Shown here in pieces: positions 34,896-43,998 of a DNA stretch of 64,000 nt. The stretch spans positions 62,001 to 126,000 of the forward strand of contig CBFIAR010000009.1 of the NCBI GenBank assembly GCA_965660625.1, in the 5' to 3' direction. A program made the translations under genes and the position numbers. Numbering within the stretch: position 1 is the stretch's first letter; each line of letters begins with the position of its first letter. Origin of the DNA: Glaciecola sp965660625. GTDB lineage: Bacteria; Pseudomonadota; Gammaproteobacteria; Enterobacterales; Alteromonadaceae. The notes below the pieces were generated by a model. It was not told where the DNA came from, ran no database searches, and saw nothing but the letters and a program-made list of their open reading frames with translations.

Positions 34896-36179
34896 TTGTT
34901 TGATCGTTACGAAGCCGGTGAACAGGCTGTTTTAGTTCACGTTGATTTCTCTGATGAAAGCAATAAGGAAGACGTAAACGAATTGCAAATGCTAGTGACT
35001 TCTGCGGGCGTTAAAACAGCGTCCGTGCTCACTACGTCTCGACGCGCTCCCCATGCCAAATATTTTGTGGGTAGCGGCAAAGCTCAGGAAATAGCCGATA
35101 CTGTGCAAGCCATTGGCGCTGATGTTGTCATATTCAACCACCAGCTGTCTCCCTCACAAGAACGCAATCTCGAAGCACTTATTTGCTGCAGGGTACTCGA
35201 TCGTACCAGTTTAATACTTGATATTTTTGCTCAAAGAGCAAGAACGCACGAGGGCAAGTTGCAGGTTGAGTTGGCTCAATTGCGTCATCTGTCGACAAGG
35301 CTCATTCGCGGATGGACTCACTTGGAAAGGCAAAAAGGCGGCATTGGTTTGCGTGGTCCGGGTGAAACACAGCTAGAGACGGATAGACGCCTGCTTCGTG
35401 CTCGAGTTAAAGCGATCCTTAAACGTCTTGAAAAAGTTAAAAAACAGCGAGAACAAGGTCGTCGTTCCCGAAAACGAGCTGAAATCCCCACAGTTTCGCT
35501 AGTAGGTTACACTAACGCTGGAAAATCCACGTTGTTTAATACGATTACGGATGCGGGAGTTTATGCAGCGGACCAATTGTTTGCTACACTCGACCCTACA
35601 TTGCGGAAAATAGAATTACCGGAGGTGGGGCATGCGATTCTGGCCGACACGGTTGGTTTTATTCGTCACTTACCCCATGACTTAGTCGCGGCATTTAAAG
35701 CAACACTACAAGAAACGCAAGAAGCTGATATTTTGTTACATGTGATAGATTATGCTGACGATAAGTATCTCGAATATATTGACCAAGTAAACGATGTATT
35801 AGATGAAATTGGTGCCGGTGATGTCCCCCAGCTTATTGTTTGCAACAAAATAGACAGATTAGAGGGCGTTGAAGCGAAGATCGATCGGGATGATACCGGT
35901 CGACCTATTCGAGTTTGGGTTTCAGCTCAAGATGGTTTAGGTATTGATTTATTGAGAAGTGCCCTCACTGAATGTCTACACAAGACAATGGTTGAGTATC
36001 AATTAAAAGTTCCAGCAAATGAAGGCAGGCTGCGTGGAATGCTCTATAATCTAAATTGTATTGCACAACAAAGCTATGCAGATGATGGAGATTGGCTGGT
36101 TGATATCAAAATGTTAGAAAGCGATTGGAACAAAATGAATAAGCAATTCGAGAATCGGCTCACTAATTACATTTTGTAA
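34896..36179 (+). CDS. hflX: Ribosome-associated GTPase HflX
   Basis: HflX splits stalled 70S ribosomes, notably under heat stress. The 427-residue protein begins at a TTG, giving FDRYEAGEQAVLVHVDF, which matches the HflX N-terminus. The glycine-rich segment GLRGPGETQLETDRRL precedes the G domain with P-loop GYTNAGKSTLFN, ADTVGFIRHLP and NKID. It sits in the standard hfq-hflX-hflK-hflC order. Confidence 0.96.
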   Translation: MFDRYEAGEQAVLVHVDFSDESNKEDVNELQMLVTSAGVKTASVLTTSRRAPHAKYFVGSGKAQEIADTVQAIGADVVIFNHQLSPSQERNLEALICCRVLDRTSLILDIFAQRARTHEGKLQVELAQLRHLSTRLIRGWTHLERQKGGIGLRGPGETQLETDRRLLRARVKAILKRLEKVKKQREQGRRSRKRAEIPTVSLVGYTNAGKSTLFNTITDAGVYAADQLFATLDPTLRKIELPEVGHAILADTVGFIRHLPHDLVAAFKATLQETQEADILLHVIDYADDKYLEYIDQVNDVLDEIGAGDVPQLIVCNKIDRLEGVEAKIDRDDTGRPIRVWVSAQDGLGIDLLRSALTECLHKTMVEYQLKVPANEGRLRGMLYNLNCIAQQSYADDGDWLVDIKMLESDWNKMNKQFENRLTNYIL

Positions 36180-36282
36180 TGGTTTTTTGTTCAATTAAAA
36201 AATCTATTCGAATCAGCTTGTAGTATAAGTATTAACAAAATAGAAATGTAAGCATTAATGACTTTAATTACGGAGTATTTGT

Positions 36283-37440
36283 ATGGCTTGGAATGAGCCG
36301 GGTGGTGATAAAAACGACCCTTGGAAAAATCGCGGCGGTAAAGAACAAGGTCCACCGGATCTTGATGAAGTACTGAAAAATTTATTTGGCAAGTTTAGCA
36401 AGGCTGGCGGAAGTGGCGGCGGTAGCGGTAAGAGCTATACCGGCATGGGCATAGGCTTGCTTGCTGCTATCCTAGTCGTTGTTTGGGGCTTGAGTGGTTT
36501 TTATACCATTAAAGAAGCAGAGCGAGGCGTTATATTAAGATTTGGTGAGAATACGGGTGAGTTAGCAATGCCTGGTTTGAGCTGGAAAATGACGTTTATT
36601 GACGAAGTTATTCCCGTTAACGTGCAAAATATCAGTTCGTTAGGTTCAGCGGGTGCTATGTTAACGGAAGACGAAAACATGGTCCGCGTTGAAATGGAAA
36701 TGCAATATCGTATTGCTGACCCATACTTATGGAAATTCTCTGTAACCGATCCAGAAATGAGTTTGAGTCAAGCGCTCGATAGTGCTATTCGCTATGTTGT
36801 CGGTCACATGAGAATGGACGACATTCTAACTGATGGTCGTGAGACGGCCAGACAACGCGTACGTGAAGAACTTGACAGTATTGTTAAAGCTTACAATATT
36901 GGAGTTTCTGTTATCGATATGAACTTCAAAGACGCACGTCCACCTGCCGAAGTAAAAGCAGCGTTCGACGATGCTATCGCGGCTCAGGAAGATGAGGTGC
37001 GTTTCATTCGCGAAGCTGAGGCATACGCAAGAGAGATTGAACCCAGAGCTCGTGGCCAAGTTAACCGTATGAACGAAGAAGCACAAGCGTTTAAAGAGCG
37101 GTCGATATTGGAAGCTCAGGGTGAAGTTGCACGTTTTGAAGAGTTGTTGCCGCAATATTTAGCTGCCCCCGTTGTTACGAGACAACGTATTTATCTAGAG
37201 ACGATGGAAGAAGTGTTTTCGAGTACAAGTAAAATTATCGTTGATACAGAGGGTAGTGGTAACATGATGTACTTACCTTTGGATAAGATTATGGAGCGTC
37301 AAAATACGCAAACGCAAGCTCAGCGTGATCAACAGAAAAATACCTTAGAAGGTTTGCGTAACTCGCCAGCAGCTGAAGAACTGCTTAACAGAACGCAAGA
37401 CAGTAATACACGCAGCAGCAATAGACAGGGGAGAAACTAG
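36283..37440 (+). CDS. hflK: FtsH-modulating membrane protein HflK
   Basis: HflK is a SPFH (band 7) protein that forms a large cage with HflC around the FtsH protease. The 385 residues include the glycine-rich cytoplasmic N-terminus (WNEPGGDKNDPW), a single membrane segment near residues 53-76 (LLAAILVVVWGLSGFYTI), the SPFH domain in the periplasm, and the helical segment with EPRARGQVNRMNEEAQAFK. It is followed three bases later by hflC. Confidence 0.97.
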   Translation: MAWNEPGGDKNDPWKNRGGKEQGPPDLDEVLKNLFGKFSKAGGSGGGSGKSYTGMGIGLLAAILVVVWGLSGFYTIKEAERGVILRFGENTGELAMPGLSWKMTFIDEVIPVNVQNISSLGSAGAMLTEDENMVRVEMEMQYRIADPYLWKFSVTDPEMSLSQALDSAIRYVVGHMRMDDILTDGRETARQRVREELDSIVKAYNIGVSVIDMNFKDARPPAEVKAAFDDAIAAQEDEVRFIREAEAYAREIEPRARGQVNRMNEEAQAFKERSILEAQGEVARFEELLPQYLAAPVVTRQRIYLETMEEVFSSTSKIIVDTEGSGNMMYLPLDKIMERQNTQTQAQRDQQKNTLEGLRNSPAAEELLNRTQDSNTRSSNRQGRN

Positions 37441-37443
37441 AGC

Positions 37444-38328
37444 ATGAAGAATTTATTAGCGATAGTAATCATTATCCTGTTGGCCATTGGCTACGGTTCT
37501 ATATTTGTAGTCAAGGAAGGCACTCGCTCTATCGTCGTTCGCTTCGGTAAAGTTGTTCAAGATGATGAAGGCAATACACAGGTTTATGCGCCGGGTTTAC
37601 ATCTTAAATTGGCAGTTTTCGATACAGTGAAGATACTCGACGCCCGAATTCAAACCTTGGATGAGCAAGCTGATCGTTTTGTGACAATCGAAAAAGAAGA
37701 TCTGATTGTAGATTCCTACGTAAAATGGAAGATTGAAGATTTCGAACGTTATTACTTATCAACAGGTGGTGATAGGTTCCAAGCAGAAAGTCTATTGAAG
37801 CAAAAAGTTAACAATGGACTGCGTTCTGAATTCGGTTCACGAACAATTCAACAGATAGTCTCTGGGGAACGCAGTGAATTGATGGACGGTGCAATGGAGC
37901 AAGCCTCTGGTAGCTCAGATGAGTTGGGAATAAAGATTGTTGATGTTCGAGTGAAGCAAATTAACTTGCCGACAGAAATCAGTGAGTCAATCTTCAACCG
38001 GATGCGTTCAGAGCGTGCTGCAGCAGCAAGAGAATATCGCTCTGAAGGTAAAGAACAAGGTGAAATTATTCGCGCAAATATTGATGCAAAAGTAACCATC
38101 ATGCTTGCTGATGCTGAGCGAAATGCACGACAGTTACGCGGTGAAGGTGCTGCATTGTCAGCTAAAATTTACGCAGATACGTTTTCAAAGGATCCTGAAT
38201 TTTACTCATTTTTGAGAAGTATGGACGCCTATCGAAATGCGTTTAGCAGCAAGCAAGACGTTATAGTACTTGAGCCTGACAGTGAGTTCTTTAATTATCT
38301 CAACTCTCAATCGGGTAGAAAGAAATAA
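37444..38328 (+). CDS. hflC: FtsH-modulating membrane protein HflC
   Basis: This is the partner of HflK. The 294-residue protein has an N-terminal membrane anchor (LLAIVIIILLAIGYGSIFVV), an SPFH domain with GTRSIVVRFGKV, and the RSERAAAAREYRSEGKEQ segment typical of HflC. Its ATG lies three bases after the hflK stop. A strong palindrome followed by a T-run downstream (38363-38426) probably ends the hfq-hflC transcript. Confidence 0.97.
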   Translation: MKNLLAIVIIILLAIGYGSIFVVKEGTRSIVVRFGKVVQDDEGNTQVYAPGLHLKLAVFDTVKILDARIQTLDEQADRFVTIEKEDLIVDSYVKWKIEDFERYYLSTGGDRFQAESLLKQKVNNGLRSEFGSRTIQQIVSGERSELMDGAMEQASGSSDELGIKIVDVRVKQINLPTEISESIFNRMRSERAAAAREYRSEGKEQGEIIRANIDAKVTIMLADAERNARQLRGEGAALSAKIYADTFSKDPEFYSFLRSMDAYRNAFSSKQDVIVLEPDSEFFNYLNSQSGRKK

Positions 38329-38362
38329 AATAGGGCCTAAATCAAGGGTCAGTAAATAAAAC

Positions 38363-38426
38363 AAAAGGGGTCAGTGTCAATTAATTTCCTAAGAAATTAA
38401 TTGACACTGACCCCTTTTATTTTTTT
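38363..38426 (+). repeat. Perfect 26-bp palindrome with GGGGTCAGTGT arms; terminator-like
   Basis: The arm at 38363-38388 is exactly complementary to 38393-38418, with a 4-base loop (CTAA). The arm reads AAAAGGGGTCAGTGTCAATT and continues. A run of seven T (38420-38426) follows, so it can act as an intrinsic terminator for hflC. A shorter partial copy (AGGGTCAGTAA) lies just before it at 38345. It shares its arm with the element at 26801-26848, so it is a dispersed repeat and not a unique terminator. Confidence 0.9.
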
Positions 38427-38492
38427 ATGATAAACCGGCATATTTTATGTATCATTTGACGCCAGAATATCAATAACAAAAGAGAGTGGCAT

Positions 38493-40103
38493 TTGAGCAG
38501 CAACAATTCACCTTCAAACCCATCATCTAAACAGCCGAGTGATGCATCACAGTCTGGTTGGTTTTCACGATTTTTAGCGACAGTCGAATGGTTAGGCAAC
38601 CTTCTACCTCACCCAATTACCTTATTTGCGTTGCTAGCAGTGTTCATTGTGTTACTCAGCGGTATGTTAGGTTATTTTGATGTTAGCGTTGTCGACCCTC
38701 GACCTATAGGCAGCAAAGGTCGAGAACTAGATGGCATGATTGAAGTTATTTCACTGCTTGATGCTGAAGGTTTACGCAGAATAGTGACTGGCTTAGTCAC
38801 TAACTTCACCGGGTTTGCGCCACTTGGCACTGTGTTAGTCGCCTTGCTTGGGGTGTCGCTTGCGGAACACTCAGGATTACTTAGTACCATAATGCGTTCT
38901 ATGGTAATGAACGCTTCTGATCGTATGGTTACTCTGGTCGTTGTTTTTGCTGGTGTAGTTTCTAATACTGCTTCTGAGTTGGGATATGTGGTAATGATCC
39001 CGCTGGCAGCGATGATATTTCATTCATTAGGCCGTCACCCTCTAGCTGGTTTAGCAGCTGCATTTGCCGGCGTTTCAGCTGGATACAGTGCGAATATTTT
39101 GATTGGTACGGTTGATCCCTTGCTTGCTGGATTCACCCAGAGCTCAGCACGTATTATTGATCCCGATTACACCGTGAGCGCTGAAGTAAATTGGTACTTT
39201 ATGATTGTTAGCACCTTCGTTGTTGCTGCAATGGGCGCCTTTGTTACAGAAAAAATTGTGGAACCCAGACTCGGTAAATACAACCCCGATGACGCTTCAA
39301 TTGATCTCGGCAAACAGCAATTGGATAGCCCAACAGCACTTGAAGTAAAGGGGATGAAGTGGGCTGGATTGAGTTTCTTAATTTTGCTCGGTCTTTTAGC
39401 GCTTACTGTCGTGCCTGTAGATGGCGTTTTACGTAATCAAGACACTGGATTAATAAAAGGGTCCCCTTTTCTAAAAGGCATTGTTGTTTATATTTTCGTC
39501 ACTTTTGCAATCCCTGGCTTTGTTTACGGCAAGATCGTAGGTACGATGAAAAATGATCGTGATGTTATTGACGCGATGTCAAAAAGCATGAGCTCAATGG
39601 GTTTGTATATTGTGTTGGTCTTTTTTGCAGCTCAGTTTGTGGCGTTCTTTAAATGGACAAATTTAGGCACTGTCCTAGCGGTCAAGGGAGCAGCTATGCT
39701 GCAAGCTACCGGTTTAGATGGACCCGAAGTGTTTGTTTTATTTATTTTGATGTGTGGTTTGGTTAATTTATCCTTAGGCAGTGCGTCGGCTCAGTGGGCA
39801 ATTACGGCCCCTATATTCGTGCCTATGTTGATGCTGATTGGCTACTCACCTGAAGTGATCCAAGCCGCTTATCGAATTGGTGATTCAGTGACTAATGTCA
39901 TTACACCTATGATGAGTTACTTTGGACTGATTTTAGCAATTGGTGTTCGTTATAAGAAAGATTTGGGAATAGGGACGCTGATAGCAACCATGTTGCCATA
40001 TACACTTGTATTCATGGTCGGTTGGACCTTATTATTCTATATCTGGGTGTTTGCATTTGGTTTGCCTGTTGGACCAGGCGCGCCAACTTATTATACGCCT
40101 TAA
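38493..40103 (+). CDS. AbgT-family transporter
   Basis: The 536-residue membrane protein belongs to the AbgT family, whose members take up p-aminobenzoyl-glutamate or export sulfonamide-type antimetabolites. Family motifs include WLGNLLPHPITLFALLAV near residue 30, NFTGFAPLGTVLVALLGVS, and SLGSASAQWAITAPIFVPML, plus DSVTNVITPMMSYF near the end. About a dozen membrane segments are present. The start is a TTG after AGAGAG. No abgA/abgB peptidase genes lie nearby, so the substrate cannot be set. Confidence 0.9.
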   Translation: MSSNNSPSNPSSKQPSDASQSGWFSRFLATVEWLGNLLPHPITLFALLAVFIVLLSGMLGYFDVSVVDPRPIGSKGRELDGMIEVISLLDAEGLRRIVTGLVTNFTGFAPLGTVLVALLGVSLAEHSGLLSTIMRSMVMNASDRMVTLVVVFAGVVSNTASELGYVVMIPLAAMIFHSLGRHPLAGLAAAFAGVSAGYSANILIGTVDPLLAGFTQSSARIIDPDYTVSAEVNWYFMIVSTFVVAAMGAFVTEKIVEPRLGKYNPDDASIDLGKQQLDSPTALEVKGMKWAGLSFLILLGLLALTVVPVDGVLRNQDTGLIKGSPFLKGIVVYIFVTFAIPGFVYGKIVGTMKNDRDVIDAMSKSMSSMGLYIVLVFFAAQFVAFFKWTNLGTVLAVKGAAMLQATGLDGPEVFVLFILMCGLVNLSLGSASAQWAITAPIFVPMLMLIGYSPEVIQAAYRIGDSVTNVITPMMSYFGLILAIGVRYKKDLGIGTLIATMLPYTLVFMVGWTLLFYIWVFAFGLPVGPGAPTYYTP

Positions 40104-40115
40104 GAAAAATCATAC

Positions 40116-40141
40116 TGCAGGTGCTATTACTCGCACCTGCA
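40116..40141. terminator. Hairpin just after the AbgT-family gene
   Basis: TGCAGGTGC and GCACCTGCA form a perfect 9-bp stem with an 8-base loop, starting 13 bases after the transporter stop. There is no T-run after it on the plus strand. It may stabilise the 3' end or act as a weak terminator. Confidence 0.45.
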
Positions 40142-40190
40142 TGAAGTCCAAAACGTGCTGACGGTAGTATCAATATCACGACACCAATGA

Positions 40191-40210
40191 AGCACTGCAG
40201 TAGCAGTGCT
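40191..40210. promoter_or_regulatory. Hairpin in the hemH leader
   Basis: AGCACTGC and GCAGTGCT form a perfect 8-bp stem with loop AGTA, ending 20 bases before the hemH start codon. It could be an operator or an mRNA structure affecting hemH expression. No known motif is recognised. Confidence 0.4.
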
Positions 40211-40230
40211 ATATAAACACTAAAGAGTCT

Positions 40231-41322
40231 ATGAAATATAAATCTCAAACCTCATTTACACATGCTCAAGCAGACAAGGTCGGCGTATTAATCTCTAATC
40301 TTGGGACGCCGACAGCACCTACTAAACAAGCACTTAAGCCTTACTTAAAACAATTTTTGTCCGACCCTAGAGTGGTTGAAGTACCTAAGCTTATTTGGTG
40401 GTGTATATTAAATCTTATTATTTTGAATATTCGTCCAAAGCGTTCAGCGCAAGCATATAAAACAGTCTGGACTGAGGAAGGTTCACCCTTATTAGTGCAT
40501 ACCAAAAACCAAGCGTCAGGAATTGCAAAAAAGCTAAAGTCTGAGTATGGCGATAATGTTGTGGTTAGCTATGCGATGAGATACGGCCAACCCTCGGTGA
40601 GTCATGCGATTGATGAATTGCTTGATCAGGGGGCTAGAAAAATTGTTGTGATACCTCTGTACCCTCAATATTGTGCTTCTACAAGTGGGTCGACGTTTGA
40701 CGCAGTAGCAGAAGATTTTGTTAAACGCCGCTGGTTACCTGATTTCCGTTTTGTCAGCCATTATCATGATAATCCTGAGTATATAAAATGTGTTGCCGAT
40801 AAAATTAGAGCACATTGGCAAACGCACCCGAGAGCGGACAAATTAATGTTCTCTTACCACGGCATCCCTAAACGCTATTTATTAAATGGCGACCCATATC
40901 ACTGTGAATGTCACAAAACGTCTCGCTTGATTGCTCAAGAGTTGGACCTTCAAGAATCAGATTATATGACAACCTTTCAATCCCGGTTTGGCCGCGAAGA
41001 GTGGTTGAAACCGTATACTGACCACACGCTAAAATCACTGCCAGAACAAGGTGTGAAATCTGTGCAGGTAGTCTGCCCTGGCTTCTCATCAGATTGTTTG
41101 GAGACCATCGAAGAAATTGGTGAAGAAAATAGAGAGTATTTTGAAGAAGCGGGCGGTGAGCGCTATGAATACATCGAGGCTTTAAACAGTGATGATGCGC
41201 ATCTCACGATGCTGTGTAATGTGATCAAAGACAATATGCAGGGTTGGAGCTTAGATCCGAGCAAAACCAATGACTATGAACAACGCAGTGCTCTTGCAAA
41301 GAAACTAGGTTCTGACAAATAA
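40231..41322 (+). CDS. hemH: Ferrochelatase HemH
   Basis: HemH inserts ferrous iron into protoporphyrin IX, the last step of haem synthesis. The 363-residue protein has GVLISNLGTPTAPT at the N-terminus, YAMRYGQPSV, and VVIPLYPQYCASTSGSTFDA. The metal-site His lies in FSYHGIPKRY, and PGFSSDCLETIEEI carries the conserved Glu. A short tail of about 40 residues is family-typical. The stop shares a base with the next start (TAATG), so translation is coupled. Confidence 0.96.
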   Translation: MKYKSQTSFTHAQADKVGVLISNLGTPTAPTKQALKPYLKQFLSDPRVVEVPKLIWWCILNLIILNIRPKRSAQAYKTVWTEEGSPLLVHTKNQASGIAKKLKSEYGDNVVVSYAMRYGQPSVSHAIDELLDQGARKIVVIPLYPQYCASTSGSTFDAVAEDFVKRRWLPDFRFVSHYHDNPEYIKCVADKIRAHWQTHPRADKLMFSYHGIPKRYLLNGDPYHCECHKTSRLIAQELDLQESDYMTTFQSRFGREEWLKPYTDHTLKSLPEQGVKSVQVVCPGFSSDCLETIEEIGEENREYFEEAGGERYEYIEALNSDDAHLTMLCNVIKDNMQGWSLDPSKTNDYEQRSALAKKLGSDK

Positions 41323-41795
41323 TGTCGCCAATCAGGCCCATCGATAAGAATAACACCAATAAAACCTCTGATGTTATCTTGGATGATGGGCATTGTCGCG
41401 CGCCAGATGAACTGCTTAAAGCGCAAAGATTAGCTAACACCCTCGACACCGCTGTGAATATCCCCATCATCGGTATCCCCGTTGGTTTGGACTTTTTGAT
41501 TGGTTTAATTCCTGGTGTGGGCGACGCTGCGATGATGCTAGCTTCTCTAAGAATTGTTCATTTAGGGCGAAAGTTAGGCGTGCCGCAGCAATTGCAAACT
41601 GCAATGCTGCGCAATATCGCTATCGATTTTGGTTTAGGTTTTGTCCCACTGATAGGCGATATTGTCGATCTGTTTTACAAAGCGAACCAAAAAAATGTCC
41701 GCCTTATAGAGCGCTGGTGGATACAGCAAAATAAAGCGCAAGTTGAGGCGATCGCTAAACAGAAATTGTTCGAGTGGGAGCAAACGCAAGACTAA
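41322..41795 (+). CDS. DUF4112 domain membrane-associated protein
   Basis: The 157-residue protein carries the DUF4112 pattern: RLANTLDTAVNIPIIGIPVG, LDFLIGLIPGVGDAAMML, and later DFGLGFVPLIGDIVDLFYKA. The PGVGD and PLIGD loops between hydrophobic stretches are the family's mark. Function is unknown. It is coupled to hemH through TAATG and its end overlaps by four bases the convergent DUF2237 gene. Confidence 0.85.
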   Translation: MSPIRPIDKNNTNKTSDVILDDGHCRAPDELLKAQRLANTLDTAVNIPIIGIPVGLDFLIGLIPGVGDAAMMLASLRIVHLGRKLGVPQQLQTAMLRNIAIDFGLGFVPLIGDIVDLFYKANQKNVRLIERWWIQQNKAQVEAIAKQKLFEWEQTQD

Positions 41796-42154
41796 TTTTT
41801 GTGAGCATACCGTTTAAGTGTCTCGAGCCCAATAATACTTAGCGCAGCTTCATTTGTTGCGTCAAGATCAATTTTAGGTGCTACGTCCATATTTAAAGCT
41901 TCACGCCATCGCATAGCGCACAAACACCATTTATCGCCTGGCTTGAGCCCTTTAAACTGATACATCGGGTTCGGCGTTATCAAGTCATTGCCGCGAGACA
42001 GCGAATAGTTTAAAAACTCCTCGCTCACTATTGCACATACGCTATGATTGCCTATGTCGCCCTCAGGAACGTAGCAAAACCCTTCTCGAGTGTAACCCGT
42101 ATTTCCACAACACAATTTCAAAGTTGTTCCCAACACGTTTTTTTGATTCGCCAT
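41792..42154 (-). CDS. DUF2237 family protein
   Basis: This 120-residue protein matches DUF2237: NVLGTTLKLCCGNTGYTREGFC near the N-terminus and PGDKWCLCAMRWREA later. It has five conserved cysteines and three tryptophan/arginine-rich sites but no assigned activity. It lies on the minus strand between the DUF4112 gene and ubiG. Confidence 0.88.
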   Translation of the reverse strand: MANQKNVLGTTLKLCCGNTGYTREGFCYVPEGDIGNHSVCAIVSEEFLNYSLSRGNDLITPNPMYQFKGLKPGDKWCLCAMRWREALNMDVAPKIDLDATNEAALSIIGLETLKRYAHKN

Positions 42155-42241
42155 TTTTAATCCTTAAGCTTTATACTGCGTAGTTAACATACCACGCTAT
42201 ACATTTTACTCGTTTATTGCGAGTTAAGGTTAGTTATTACG

Positions 42242-43015
42242 ATGCTAGATAAGAGTAAGCTTAGTCACCTTTCAAAAAGTAATGAAAAATCCAGTAATGT
42301 TTCGACTCAAGAAATTGAGCGATTCGATAGCCTCGCTGAATCTTGGTGGGACCCTAACGGAAAATATAAAACGGCATTAATTTTCAATCAAGCTCGTATT
42401 AGTTACTTTGTACCGCAAATTTGTAAGCATTTCGGCAGAGACCCAATGCAAGAAGGGTGTTTAAACGGCCTCACTGTTCTTGACGTTGGTAGCGGTGGCG
42501 GCCTTGTTTGCGAACCTCTCGCTGCAAGAGGGGCTTCAGTTGTTGGGATTGATGCAAGTGCTATGAGTGTGCAAGTTGCGAAGCGACACGCGTTAAAATC
42601 AGGTTTGAATATCGACTATCGACACATGTTGTCAACAGAACTTGCTCAACAAAACCAACAATTTGATGTTGTTATCAACGCTGAAGTGGTTGAGCACGTG
42701 CCGGATCAAAATGCGCTTATTAAAGAGTGTGGTGATTTAACTAAGGATAGAGGTTTGGTTATTCTGGCCACGCTCAACCGTACGCTGAAGTCATACATTA
42801 TCGCTATAGTAGGCGCTGAGTACGTAATGCGGTATTTACCTATTGGCACCCACAGCTGGGCGAAATTTGTTACACCAATGGAACTAAATCAGATGGCTGA
42901 TTTGGCGGGGCTCACACAGATATCGGAATCAGGGATGGCGTATAATCCATTCAGCAAGCATTGGCGACTTACACAGAATTTATCTGTTAACTATATTCAA
43001 TGCTATAAAAAATAA
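42242..43015 (+). CDS. ubiG: Ubiquinone biosynthesis O-methyltransferase UbiG
   Basis: UbiG carries out both O-methylations in ubiquinone synthesis. The 257-residue protein has EIERFDSLAESWWDPNGKYK near the N-terminus, the SAM-binding loop LDVGSGGGLVCEPLAARG, VVNAEVVEHVPD, and the late HSWAKFVTPMEL, all typical. The N-terminus before residue 22 is polar and slightly longer than in Escherichia coli. It is monocistronic as far as can be seen. Confidence 0.94.
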   Translation: MLDKSKLSHLSKSNEKSSNVSTQEIERFDSLAESWWDPNGKYKTALIFNQARISYFVPQICKHFGRDPMQEGCLNGLTVLDVGSGGGLVCEPLAARGASVVGIDASAMSVQVAKRHALKSGLNIDYRHMLSTELAQQNQQFDVVINAEVVEHVPDQNALIKECGDLTKDRGLVILATLNRTLKSYIIAIVGAEYVMRYLPIGTHSWAKFVTPMELNQMADLAGLTQISESGMAYNPFSKHWRLTQNLSVNYIQCYKK

Positions 43016-43125
43016 AAATAGTTACCCCTGACCCAGCGCTGTTTCCTTATTATTTATTGCAGTATAGTGAGTTGAAGAAGAACCTTTTAATAAGGCAATA
43101 TTCAACAATAAAGGAACATGACTCA

Positions 43126-43734
43126 ATGAAAATCTATGATACGAGAACAGCCCCTACTCCTCGCAGAGTTCGAATCTTCTTAGCAGAAAAGAACATTCCT
43201 ATGGAATATGTCCAAGTTGACTTGCAAAAAGGCGAAAACTTATCAAAAGAAATGCGCCTTAAAAACCCAGTGGGAAAAATCCCTATATTGGAATTGGATG
43301 ACGGCACCTGCATCAGCGAAAGTGATGCAATTTGCCAATATTTCGAAGCGCTGCAACCTGAGCCTTATTTGTTCGGTGAAAGCCCCCTGCAAAAAGCCCA
43401 AATTGCCATGTGGTCGAGACAAGTCGAGTTCTATTTATTCATGCAAATAGGCATGTGCTTTCAACATACAACGGGTTACTTTAAAGACAGAATGAACCCT
43501 ATTAAAGCCTATGGCGTTGAGGCTGGTATTAATGCGTCGACGTTTTTAAATGTATTAAATCGTCAACTTGAGAAGAGTCAATTTGTTGCTGGTGATACAT
43601 TTTCAATCGCAGACATCACGACGATGTGTTCAATCGATTTTGGTCGCGTTGTGGACGTGCGCATGAAAGAGGAACACACGGCACTCCAAGAATGGTATAA
43701 GCGTGTTTCTGAAAGGCCAAGTGCAAAGGCTTAG
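43126..43734 (+). CDS. Glutathione S-transferase family protein
   Basis: The 202-residue protein has a thioredoxin-like N-terminal domain (MKIYDTRTAPTPRRVRIFLA; NPVGKIPILELDDGTCISES) and a helical C-terminal domain (KSQFVAGDTFSIADITTMC). The active-site position holds a TAPTPRR segment, without the CPxC of glutaredoxin-like forms. The ATG at 43126 is preceded by AAGGA at 43111; an ATG at 43118 is in another frame and stops at once. Substrate unknown. Confidence 0.9.
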   Translation: MKIYDTRTAPTPRRVRIFLAEKNIPMEYVQVDLQKGENLSKEMRLKNPVGKIPILELDDGTCISESDAICQYFEALQPEPYLFGESPLQKAQIAMWSRQVEFYLFMQIGMCFQHTTGYFKDRMNPIKAYGVEAGINASTFLNVLNRQLEKSQFVAGDTFSIADITTMCSIDFGRVVDVRMKEEHTALQEWYKRVSERPSAKA

Positions 43735-43817
43735 CGAAAAGGTCTCAGTAAGGCTTTGGAAGGTAGTCCAGCGATAGTGGAAAATAGCATAACATTTAAG
43801 AAGTGTGCGTAAATGTG

Positions 43818-43846
43818 GACACTAAGGTGAGTATAAGTGTCTTTTT
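43818..43846 (+). terminator. Possible weak terminator after the glutathione transferase gene
   Basis: GACACT (43818-43823) pairs with AGTGTC (43836-43841) and is followed by five T residues. The stem is only 6 bp with a 12-base loop, so strength would be low. Confidence 0.35.
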
Positions 43847-43998
43847 AATGCAAGTTTGTGTTTGAGGACTATTACAAAGCTAAAAAAAATATGCTAAAAC
43901 TAAAAAGCTTGATTAATTTATAGCAAAAATGACAGTCATAATATAATAAGAAACATGGGGAATTTACCCCAACCAACAGGAAGATGGAGGTTTTACCA

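Noticed and set aside
43020..43040. CCCCTGACCC after ubiG as a third copy of the GGGGTCAGTGT element
   Set aside because: Only about seven bases match, with no dyad, so it may be chance or a worn remnant.
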